From: an uncultured Sutterella sp.
GTDB lineage: Bacteria > Pseudomonadota > Gammaproteobacteria > Burkholderiales > Burkholderiaceae_F
Assembly: GCA_900754475.1 (NCBI GenBank)
Contig: CAAECY010000099.1
Span: 1 to 45,044 of the forward strand
Reading direction: 5' to 3'
DNA length: 45,044 bases
Part shown: piece by piece, positions 25,737 through 32,429 of the stretch
Layout: every line of letters starts with the position of its first letter
How positions within the stretch are numbered: the first letter of the stretch is position 1
Program-made: the position numbers and the translations under genes
Notes under the pieces: generated by a model
The model's input: only the letters and a program-made list of their open reading frames with translations
What the model was told of the DNA's origin: nothing
Databases searched by the model: none

Positions 25737-27773
25737 ATGCATCTCTATTTCGAAGAGGACGGCGCCTTCAAGGCGGGTACCGTTCTCAGCCAGGCCGGTA
25801 CCGCCTATCAGGTGGAACTGACGACGGGTCGCCGCACGAAGGTGAAGCAGGCGAACGTCTTTTTCTCCTTCGAGTCGCCGAGCGCCTCGGAATTGATGAC
25901 GCGCGCGCCGCAGGAAGCGGCCGAGCTCGACCCCGCCTTCCTCTGGGAAGTGGCGCCCGAAACGGGCGAATTCGGCTTTGCGGACCTCGCGGCCGAATAT
26001 TGGGGCGGCGAGGAAGGCCCCGTGCAAAAGGCGGCGCTTCTCCTTGCGCTGCACGGCAACCCCGTCTACTTCTACCGCAAGGGTCGCGGCGTCTATCGAC
26101 GCGCTCCCGCCGACATTCTTCAGAAGGCCCTCGAAGCGGTGGAACGCAAAAAGCGCCTCGAAGCGCAGAAGACCGCCTGGGCGAAGGCCATGGCGGCGGG
26201 CGAACTTCCCGAAGAAATCGGTCGCGACGCGCTGAAGCTTCTGACGGCTCCCGACAAAAACGGCATCGCCTGGAAGGCCCTCTCCGACGCCGCGTCGGAA
26301 ACGCGTCAGACGCCGCTGCGCCTCCTTCTTTCGCTCGGCGCGATTCCTTCGGCCTGGGACTGGCACGTGGAAAGCTTCTACGCCGTCAATTTCCCGCAGG
26401 GCCGGGGCTTCCCCGCGGGGCTTCCGCTTCCCGAAACGTACGGCGACGATCTGCCCGTGGCGGATGTGGACGCCTTCTCGATCGACGACTCGGCCACGAC
26501 CGAAATCGACGACGCGGTGAGCGTTACGCACTTGGACGACGGTCGCACGCGCGTGGGCGTGCATATTGCGGCGCCCTCGCTCGGGATTCTGCGCGACGAC
26601 GCCGTGGACAAGACGGCGCGCACGCGCATGAGCACGGTCTATGCGCCGGGGCTCAAGACGACGATGCTGCCCGAACCCTGGGTGAAGGCCTTTTCGCTCG
26701 ACGAAGGTGCGGCCGTTCCCTGCGTCTCGATCTACTTCACGGTGAAGGACGAAACCCGTGAAGTCGAGTCGAGCGAAACGAAGCTCGAAAAGATCGTCGT
26801 CGCGAAGAACCTGCGCTACGACAAGATCGACGACCTCGTGACGGAAGAAGCGCTTGCCGCGGACGCCCTCGAAATTCCGTACGCCCACGAAGTCGCCTGG
26901 CTCTGGCACTTCGCGAAGGCCCTTCAGAAGAAGCGCGAAGAGGTGCGCGGTCGCCCCGAACCCACGGGTCGCATCGACTGGTACTTCGCCCTGGAGGGCG
27001 AAGGACGCGACGCGCGCGTCGTTGTGAAGGGCCGCCGCCGCGGCGCGCCCCTGGACCTTCTCGTTGCCGAACTCATGATCCTTGCGAACAGCACCTGGGG
27101 TCTGTGGCTCGAAGAAAAGAAGACGCCGGGGATCTACCGCTCGCAGCGCATGGGTCGCGTTCGGATGAGCACGAGCCCGGGGCCGCACGACGGTCTGGGC
27201 GTTGCGCGCTACGCGTGGTCGACCTCCCCCCTGCGCCGCTACGTGGACCTCGTGAACCAGCGCCAGATCGTCTCGGCGCTCCTCGGCACCGGCCCCGTCT
27301 ATCAGGGGAACGACGCCGACTTCTTCACGATCGTGAGCCAGTTCGAAGCGATCTACGGTCTCTACAACGACTTCCAGACCCGGATGGAGCGCTACTGGTC
27401 GCTGCGCTGGATCGAGCAGGAAGGCGTCAAGGAACTCGAAGGCGCCGTCATCAAGGGCGAGCTCGTCCGCATCGAGGGGCTCCCCTACGTGCATCGCGTC
27501 GCGGGCCTTCCCGAAGACCTCGCCCGCGGCCGCAAGGTGCGCTTGCAGGTTATCCGTTGCGACCTCGTGGACCTCGTGATGGAAACAAAGCTCCTGGCGA
27601 TCCTCGACGAAGCGGAAACCTCGACCGAGGATTTCGACGAAGAGGCGATCGAGGAAGAAGCCGAAGTCGCCGAATCCGCGGAGACCGCAACGACCGAGGC
27701 GTCTGCCGAAACGTCGGAAGCGGGTGCTCCCGAAGGGGATGCGAGCGCGGCGACGCCGTCCACGGCCTCGTAA
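25737..27773 (+). CDS. RNase II/RNB-family 3'-5' exoribonuclease
   Basis: This 678-residue protein has an RNB catalytic domain. The metal-binding acids lie in AFSIDDSATTEIDDAVSV (about 246-263), and the conserved AWSTSPLRRYVDLVNQRQ block lies near residues 485-502. Such enzymes degrade single-stranded RNA processively. The N-terminal region (1-230) does not show the classical cold-shock-domain signature of E. coli RNase II and resembles the divergent RNB proteins common in betaproteobacteria. After the S1-like region (about 560-610) an acidic, low-complexity tail rich in Glu, Ala, Ser and Thr runs from about 615 to the end. I leave the symbol blank because rnb versus rnr type is not settled. 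Confidence 0.88.
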   Translation: MHLYFEEDGAFKAGTVLSQAGTAYQVELTTGRRTKVKQANVFFSFESPSASELMTRAPQEAAELDPAFLWEVAPETGEFGFADLAAEYWGGEEGPVQKAALLLALHGNPVYFYRKGRGVYRRAPADILQKALEAVERKKRLEAQKTAWAKAMAAGELPEEIGRDALKLLTAPDKNGIAWKALSDAASETRQTPLRLLLSLGAIPSAWDWHVESFYAVNFPQGRGFPAGLPLPETYGDDLPVADVDAFSIDDSATTEIDDAVSVTHLDDGRTRVGVHIAAPSLGILRDDAVDKTARTRMSTVYAPGLKTTMLPEPWVKAFSLDEGAAVPCVSIYFTVKDETREVESSETKLEKIVVAKNLRYDKIDDLVTEEALAADALEIPYAHEVAWLWHFAKALQKKREEVRGRPEPTGRIDWYFALEGEGRDARVVVKGRRRGAPLDLLVAELMILANSTWGLWLEEKKTPGIYRSQRMGRVRMSTSPGPHDGLGVARYAWSTSPLRRYVDLVNQRQIVSALLGTGPVYQGNDADFFTIVSQFEAIYGLYNDFQTRMERYWSLRWIEQEGVKELEGAVIKGELVRIEGLPYVHRVAGLPEDLARGRKVRLQVIRCDLVDLVMETKLLAILDEAETSTEDFDEEAIEEEAEVAESAETATTEASAETSEAGAPEGDASAATPSTAS

Positions 27774-27850
27774 TCGCACATCGAAGCACGAAAGCCCCCG
27801 CGTCGCGTTCGAAATTTCGACGAACTCGGAGAGCTTTGTGCTAGTCTCTC

Positions 27851-27890
27851 GGCGAGCCGCGCCGTCCCCGGTGCGGCTCGCCCAGTTTTT
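27851..27890 (+). terminator. Intrinsic terminator-like hairpin between rnb-type gene and mgtE
   Basis: GGCGAGCCGCGCC (27851-27863) pairs over 13 bp, with one G-T, with GGTGCGGCTCGCC. CAG and five T follow (27886-27890). It lies about 78 bases past the exoribonuclease stop and about 107 bases before mgtE. Most likely it ends the upstream operon; if mgtE is transcribed from further up, it would act as an attenuator. Confidence 0.75.
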
Positions 27891-27905
27891 CATGTCGCTT
27901 CGGGA

Positions 27906-27971
27906 CGGTGGTCCGCCCGAAGACGGCCCCGACAACCGATTCCCGAAAACCGGACCACGGTGCTTGCACCG
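27906..27971 (+). promoter_or_regulatory. Structured segment in the mgtE leader
   Basis: GTGGTCCG (27908-27915) can pair with CGGACCAC (27951-27958) across 35 bases. A second hairpin CGGTGC/GCACCG follows, overlapping the 3' side (about 27958-27971). The two could compete, which is the sort of arrangement seen in ion-responsive leaders. I do not recognise a known Mg2+ riboswitch class here. Confidence 0.3.
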
Positions 27972-27997
27972 AATCGACGACGAGGAGACGCAGAGGT

Positions 27998-29497
27998 ATG
28001 GCGGCCCATGATCCGGAGGATCTGAAGAACCACCTTCCGCAGGAAGACGACGCGCCCTCGCCGGTACGGGACTCGGACGAGGCGAGCCGTGCGCTCGCAC
28101 GCGTGCAGCAGATTCTCGAAGAGGATCAGGAGCGCACGAAGGACCATCCGATTCCGAAGACGGAAGAGGACGACGAGGCGTTGCCCGTCTCCGTCGAAGC
28201 GGCCGCGGAACTGCGCGCCGTTCTGGAACCCCTGCACCCCGCCGACATCGCCTGGGTGCTCGAAGCCCTTCCCGTCGACGAACGACTCGCCGTTTGGAAT
28301 CAGGTTAAGAGCGAATCGGACGGCGACATTCTCGTTGAGGTGAACGACGGCGTTCGCGAAACCCTGATCGACGCCATGGACCGCGACGAGCTCGTCGACG
28401 CGGTCGAAACGCTCGACACGGACGAGATCGCGGACCTGGTCGACGACCTGCCGCCCGACGTCATGGCGGAGGTCCAGGAAGGCCTTTCGCACGAAGAACG
28501 CGCGCAGCTGCGTGCGGCGATCTCGTACCCGGAAGAGAGCGTCGGCGCCCGCATGGACTTCGAGATGGTCTCGATCCGCGAGGAAGTGACGGTCGACATG
28601 GTGCTTCGGTACCTCCGCCGCTTCGAAGCGCTTCCCGACCACATGGACCAGATCTTCGTCGTCGACCGACTCGGGCACCTGAAGGGGTCGGTGGCGATCG
28701 CGCAGTTGCTGACCTCGGACCCCGCGACCCAGGTGCGTCGGATCATGAAGACCGACCGCCTCACCCTCAATCCGCTCGACGACGCGAGCGACGCCGCGCA
28801 GGCCTTCGAACGTTACGACCTCGTGAGCGCCGCGGTCGTCGACGAGGCGGGACGCCTCGTCGGGCGACTGACCGTCAACGAAGTGGTCGACGTCATTCGT
28901 GAAGAAAGCGAAGAGGACGCGTTCGGCGCCGTCGGTCTCGACGATGAACAGGACTTGTTCGGAAGCGTCTGGGAAGCGGCCAAAAGCCGCTGGCTCTGGC
29001 TCGGGGTCAATCTCTGCACGGCGTTTTTCGCGTCGCGCGTGATTTCCGCCTTCGACGGCACGATCGAGCGCGTGGTGGCGCTTGCGGCCTTGATGCCGAT
29101 CGTGGCGGGGATGGCCGGGAATTCCGGCAACCAGACGCTCACGCTTCTCGTACGGTCCCTGGCCATGGGTCAGGTGACGGAAGCGAACAAGGCCGACCTC
29201 ATCAAAAAGGAAATCGGCGTTTCGCTCGTGAACGGCCTCATCTGGGGGCTGATCGCCGGCGCGTGCGCTTGGGGCCTTTACTGGGATCAGCCCGAAGGGA
29301 AGACCCTGGGGCTCGTCATGTGCCTTGCGATGCTTCTCAACATCATCCAGGGGGCGGTCGTGGGGCTCGCGGTCCCGCTCATTCTGCGCCGCTTCGGTCG
29401 CGACCCGGCCATGGGCGGGTCGGTCCTTCTCACCTTCACGACCGACTCGGGCGGGTTCCTCATTTTCCTGGGGCTCGCCACGTTCTTCTTTGCCTGA
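27998..29497 (+). CDS. mgtE: Magnesium transporter MgtE
   Basis: This 499-residue protein is a Mg2+-gated channel of the inner membrane. An acidic leader (1-60) precedes the MgtE N domain with LEPLHPADIAWVLEALP and the helical repeats. Two CBS domains follow (about 185-310, including EESVGARMDFEMVSI and MDQIFVVDRLGHLKGSV). The membrane domain has five helices, including MAGNSGNQTLTLLVRSLAMG and the final GGSVLLTFTTDSGGFLIFLGLAT. The ATG at 27998 has GGAGACGCAGAGGT just upstream; an earlier ATG at 27908 would fall inside the leader hairpin and is rejected. It is transcribed alone and ends at the terminator at 29564-29595. Confidence 0.96.
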   Translation: MAAHDPEDLKNHLPQEDDAPSPVRDSDEASRALARVQQILEEDQERTKDHPIPKTEEDDEALPVSVEAAAELRAVLEPLHPADIAWVLEALPVDERLAVWNQVKSESDGDILVEVNDGVRETLIDAMDRDELVDAVETLDTDEIADLVDDLPPDVMAEVQEGLSHEERAQLRAAISYPEESVGARMDFEMVSIREEVTVDMVLRYLRRFEALPDHMDQIFVVDRLGHLKGSVAIAQLLTSDPATQVRRIMKTDRLTLNPLDDASDAAQAFERYDLVSAAVVDEAGRLVGRLTVNEVVDVIREESEEDAFGAVGLDDEQDLFGSVWEAAKSRWLWLGVNLCTAFFASRVISAFDGTIERVVALAALMPIVAGMAGNSGNQTLTLLVRSLAMGQVTEANKADLIKKEIGVSLVNGLIWGLIAGACAWGLYWDQPEGKTLGLVMCLAMLLNIIQGAVVGLAVPLILRRFGRDPAMGGSVLLTFTTDSGGFLIFLGLATFFFA

Positions 29498-29563
29498 CGG
29501 GCGATCCGACGGACGCGCGGGCGAAAAAGCGAAGCGCAACCGACGAACACAACGCAACCAACG

Positions 29564-29595
29564 AAAAGGGCGTTCCCGGCAGGGGACGCCCTTTT
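29564..29595. terminator. Terminator of mgtE
   Basis: AAAAGGGCGTTCCC (29564-29577) pairs with GGGGACGCCCTTTT (29582-29595) over 14 bp with one G-T and a GGCA loop. A and T runs in the stem make it bidirectional, so it can also end the convergent KTSC gene. Confidence 0.85.
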
Positions 29596-29611
29596 CGCTC
29601 GGGCCCGTCGC

Positions 29612-29650
29612 GCGCGTTCGTGCGCGTTCGTGCCCGTTCATGCCGTTCGA
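29612..29650. repeat. Short tandem repeat, about four 10-nt units
   Basis: GCGCGTTCGT occurs twice exactly (29612-29621, 29622-29631), then GCCCGTTCAT (29632-29641) and a shortened GCCGTTCGA (29642-29650). It fills the gap between the mgtE terminator and the end of the KTSC gene. Confidence 0.8.
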
Positions 29651-29661
29651 GTCGGCCCGCT

Positions 29662-29949
29662 TCAGAGATCTCCGAAGAGGCGCTTCAAATCGTCGAGGCT
29701 CTTTTTCGCCTCGGGCTTTTCCGAGTCGCTCTCCCGGAGGGAGACTTCCCGCACGGGGTAGTTGTCTTCGATTTCGTCCTTCCAGTACCCGAAGGGGCTC
29801 GAAGAGCGCAGGAACCGTTCGGCCGCTTCGGAGCCGATGCCTTCGACCCGCAGAATGCGGTGCGTGTCGAATTCGATGTCGAGCCAGCGGCGCGACGGGT
29901 CGTAACCGGCGGAGAGGATTCCTCCGCGATGAATCGGCTGCCTCTTCAT
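29662..29949 (-). CDS. Small KTSC-domain protein
   Basis: This 95-residue protein contains SAGYDPSRRWLDIEFDTHRILRVEGIG (about 13-39) and FLRSSSPFGYWKDEIEDNYP (about 46-65). These match the KTSC domain pattern: YD.....L.I.F, then a short strand, then S.G.YF...I...Y. KTSC domains are small, sometimes fused to nucleases or RNA-handling proteins, and of unknown or proposed nucleic-acid-binding function. The C-terminal 30 residues are charged. ATG 29949 has an excellent GGAGGG seven bases upstream, which favours it over the longer frame starting at 30009. It is transcribed alone, divergent from the lytic transglycosylase gene. Confidence 0.8.
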   Translation of the reverse strand: MKRQPIHRGGILSAGYDPSRRWLDIEFDTHRILRVEGIGSEAAERFLRSSSPFGYWKDEIEDNYPVREVSLRESDSEKPEAKKSLDDLKRLFGDL

Positions 29950-30294
29950 GTTGTTTCCCTCCTCGGATTGTGGCGCGCTCCCCGCGTCGGAGATCGGGCA
30001 CGTCGTCATTCGTCCATTCTACCGAGCCCGAAGGCGGCCGCCGAGTGCGGGTGTTTCCCGTACGTCCTGCGCGTTTTCCCCCTCGGACAACCCGAAGAAA
30101 AGCGCCTTTTTCGCTTGCATGCGTTCCCGCCGAGCGTCGCATAATAGGAGGCAACCTATCGGATGAATACGGAAAATTTCGCTTGGCGCCCGAAGTGCGC
30201 TTCCGAATTTTGGTTAGAATGCGCCCTTTCTTATTCTGGAGCAAAGGACGGCCGCCCCTCGGCGAGGGGTCTTGAGGCGCCGTCACAGCAAACC
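29950..30294. promoter_or_regulatory. Intergenic control region between KTSC gene and lytic transglycosylase
   Basis: On the plus strand TTGCAT (30115-30120) and CATAAT (30140-30145), spacer 19, form one candidate promoter, and TAGAAT (30215-30220) a second -10. AGGAGG at 30146-30151 stands 11 bases before an in-frame ATG at 30163. It is partly paired in ATAGG/CCTAT (30144-30148 with 30155-30159). A CCCTCGGCGAGGG hairpin (30256-30268) precedes the start I prefer at 30295. Nothing convincing is seen for the KTSC promoter on the minus strand. Confidence 0.4.
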
Positions 30295-31323
30295 ATGAAA
30301 CTTCACCGAACCCAAGCCGCCCCGACCTCAACCCGCAACCCTCGGTCTTCCGAAACGAAGTCCGTTTGGGCGAAGCGCGTCGCCTTTACGGCGGCCGCCG
30401 GGACGATCGTCGGGCTCTTTGCGTTCGGGGAAGGGTTCGAACGCGTTTCGATGGCCAAAAGCGAGCCGGCTTTCGAAGCGCCCGTCGAAGCGCCCCGCGT
30501 CGCGGAAGTGAAGCCCCTGGAGGCCGAACCCGCGGTCGTGCCCGTCGAAACGGTGCCTTCGAGCCTCGGGATTTCGGGTACGTCCGTTGCGACCTACATT
30601 TCCCGCTCCTACCGCGTTACGCGCGAGGACGCTCTCCAGATGACCGAGTGGGCGATCGAAATCGGACGCGCTCAGGACGTCGATCCGCTCCTCATTCTCG
30701 CCGTCGTCGGCACGGAGTCGAGCTACAACGCCAAAGCGAAGAGCCGCGCGGGGGCCGAAGGCCTCATGCAGGTGATGACCCGCGTGCACCTCGACAAGTT
30801 CGAGCCCTTCGGGGGCCGTGCCGCCGCGCTCGAACCCTACCCCAACATGGTGGTGGGAACGAGCATTCTCGCCTCGCTCATCAAGAAAACGGGCAGCGTC
30901 ACGAAGGCTCTGAAGTGGTATTCGGGGGCGGCCCTTCACGACACCGATTTCGGCTACGGCGCCAAAGTGCTCAAAGAACGCAGCCGCCTGCTCGTCGCCG
31001 CCAAGGGCGACTCCGACGGCGCGGTGCAGCTTTCGCGCACGAAAAAGAGCGGTCCCGCTTTTGAAAAGAAGGCGGTCGTGAAGCACCTCCCTTACGAACA
31101 CTGGGAGGCCGTGGAAGTGGCTGCGAACAAGGCGGCCGCAAAGCGCTCCGATGCGACGTCCGAAGCGGCGTCCGAAGCCGTGTTGCGCGTTGAGAGCGGC
31201 CGCGAAGCGCAGCTCGCGAACGTCGCTCCGAAGACCGACGCCGCCCCCGTCCGGTCGGCCGCGGGCGAAAAGCGCGCCTATCCCGCCGAGAAGAAAAACG
31301 CGGACGAATCCCGCGGCTCCTGA
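30295..31323 (+). CDS. Lytic transglycosylase (SLT domain), membrane-anchored
   Basis: This 342-residue protein has a basic N-terminus and one hydrophobic segment (about 29-46) acting as signal anchor, then a Pro/Glu/Val-rich linker (55-92). The lysozyme-like SLT domain spans about 110-245. The catalytic glutamate is E141 in VVGTESSYNAKAKSRAGAEGLMQVM. Such enzymes cleave the MurNAc-GlcNAc bond, yielding the anhydro-muropeptides that AmpD and Mpl recycle. The C-terminal 90 residues are charged and low in complexity. The start is uncertain: ATG 30163, with a strong AGGAGG, would add 44 residues lacking signal features. I favour 30295 because of the TAGAAT box at 30215-30220 and the N-terminal layout. 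Confidence 0.82.
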   Translation: MKLHRTQAAPTSTRNPRSSETKSVWAKRVAFTAAAGTIVGLFAFGEGFERVSMAKSEPAFEAPVEAPRVAEVKPLEAEPAVVPVETVPSSLGISGTSVATYISRSYRVTREDALQMTEWAIEIGRAQDVDPLLILAVVGTESSYNAKAKSRAGAEGLMQVMTRVHLDKFEPFGGRAAALEPYPNMVVGTSILASLIKKTGSVTKALKWYSGAALHDTDFGYGAKVLKERSRLLVAAKGDSDGAVQLSRTKKSGPAFEKKAVVKHLPYEHWEAVEVAANKAAAKRSDATSEAASEAVLRVESGREAQLANVAPKTDAAPVRSAAGEKRAYPAEKKNADESRGS

Positions 31324-31372
31324 GAGCGGTTGCCGAGAATTCCTTTCCCGCACGCCTCCCGAACACGATGGC

Positions 31373-31428
31373 AAAAAGGCTCGGTTGAGGTCCGACGAAG
31401 GTTGCCCTTCCGGACCGCCCGAGCCTTT
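31373..31428. terminator. Terminator between convergent lytic transglycosylase and rsmE
   Basis: AAAGGCTCGG (31375-31384) pairs with CCGAGCCTTT (31419-31428), and an inner GGTCCG/CGGACC pair extends the hairpin. A5 on the left provides a T-run on the minus strand for rsmE, and TTT on the right serves the plus strand. Confidence 0.7.
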
Positions 31429-31454
31429 GTCGCGTCTTGAGGAGACTCTCTCCC

Positions 31455-32195
31455 TCAGCGCTTCGGGAAGTCCCCCGCGAGGGTCGAAACCCACACGGCG
31501 CAGGCGAGCCCCGCCGTTTCGGTACGGAAAACGCGCGGCCCGAGAAGCGTCGGATGCCAGCCTGCTTCTTCGGCCCGTTCGATTTCGGCGGGCGAAAAGC
31601 CCCCTTCGGGACCGACCGCAAAGACGATGCTCGAGAGCCCCGGCTCGATCGCGGGACGCGGAGCGTCCGCTTTCGCGCCCGGCGCGAGCAGAATGCGAAG
31701 CGCCCCTTCCGTTCGGAGGGCCTCGTCAAAGTTCGCCGCTCCGTCGACCGACGGAATGACGTTGCGGCCGCACTGCTCCGCGGCGGCGCGAGCCGTTTCT
31801 CGGAGCTTTGCCAGGCGCTTTTCGAGTCGGTCGCCCGAAAGGCGCGTGACGCTTCGCTCGGCGGGCGTCACGACGATGTGCGAAACCCCCGCTTCGGTCG
31901 CTTTTTCAACGATCCAGTCCATCTTTTCGGGAGACACCCAGCTCTGAACGAGCGTCATGCGTACGGGCGATTCAACGGGCGGCTCCTCGATCCGATCGAC
32001 GTGCACGAGGGCGCTTTCGGCCGTGAATTCGATCGTCCCCGACCAGAGCTTCCCGCGACCGTTGAAAAGATCCACTCGTTCGCCCGACGCCAGACGCAGC
32101 GCGCGTCCCGCGTGGTGTGCGGCTTTGGGGGGAAGCGTGACGGTGCCCTCGAAGGTTTCGTCGGGGGCGTCGATGTAAAAGCGCGGATTCGCCAT
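31455..32195 (-). CDS. rsmE: 16S rRNA m3U1498 methyltransferase
   Basis: This 246-residue SPOUT-fold enzyme methylates N3 of U1498 in 16S rRNA. An N-terminal PUA-like domain (1-70, with HHAGRALRLASGERVDLFNG) precedes the knotted catalytic domain. That domain contains WIVEKATEAGVSHIVVTPAERSV, AAEQCGRNVIPSV and the SAM-binding AVGPEGGFSPAEIE and LGPRVFRTETAGL. The ATG at 32195 gives the family N-terminus MANPRFYID. The frame is open for another 1.7 kb upstream, but that is tkt read antisense. It is divergent from tkt. Confidence 0.96.
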   Translation of the reverse strand: MANPRFYIDAPDETFEGTVTLPPKAAHHAGRALRLASGERVDLFNGRGKLWSGTIEFTAESALVHVDRIEEPPVESPVRMTLVQSWVSPEKMDWIVEKATEAGVSHIVVTPAERSVTRLSGDRLEKRLAKLRETARAAAEQCGRNVIPSVDGAANFDEALRTEGALRILLAPGAKADAPRPAIEPGLSSIVFAVGPEGGFSPAEIERAEEAGWHPTLLGPRVFRTETAGLACAVWVSTLAGDFPKR

Positions 32196-32300
32196 GGTGT
32201 TCGGAGTGGGTTGAAACGTCCGCTCGGGGCGGAAAACGTTGCGTTCGAAGAGAAACTCGGGAAAAGTCAGGGGCCTCGGAGTCGGGCTCCCGACCGTGAA

Positions 32301-32309
32301 TGATAAAAT
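32301..32309 (+). promoter_or_regulatory. Extended -10 promoter of tkt
   Basis: TGATAAAAT has the TGn extension and TAAAAT (32304-32309, five of six consensus bases). No -35 match lies 17 bases upstream. The predicted start near 32316 gives a leader of about 114 nt that contains the palindrome at 32345-32370. Confidence 0.5.
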
Positions 32310-32344
32310 AAGACGTTTGTCGGAGGCGCCCGCACGGGCGACTG

Positions 32345-32370
32345 CGCAAGCGTCCGGCCGGACGCTTGCG
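32345..32370. repeat. Perfect 26-bp palindrome in the tkt leader
   Basis: CGCAAGCGTCCGG is followed directly by its exact reverse complement CCGGACGCTTGCG, with no loop. It lies 59 bases upstream of the tkt ATG and about 30 bases past the predicted transcription start. It could be a dimeric regulator site in DNA or a hairpin in RNA. No T-run follows, so it is not an ordinary terminator. Confidence 0.85.
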
Positions 32371-32429
32371 GGGCCCGACGGGAGATGAAGCCTCCCCCTC
32401 CTCTGAGTCAACTCAATCAACGGATACAT

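Noticed and set aside
25614..28100. 828-codon minus-strand frame opposite the exoribonuclease gene
   Set aside because: Shadow of the RNB gene on the other strand; no domain is visible in its translation.
27890..30331. 813-codon minus-strand frame across mgtE
   Set aside because: It is antisense to mgtE, which has full family conservation on the plus strand, and its translation is low-complexity Arg/Glu/His sequence.
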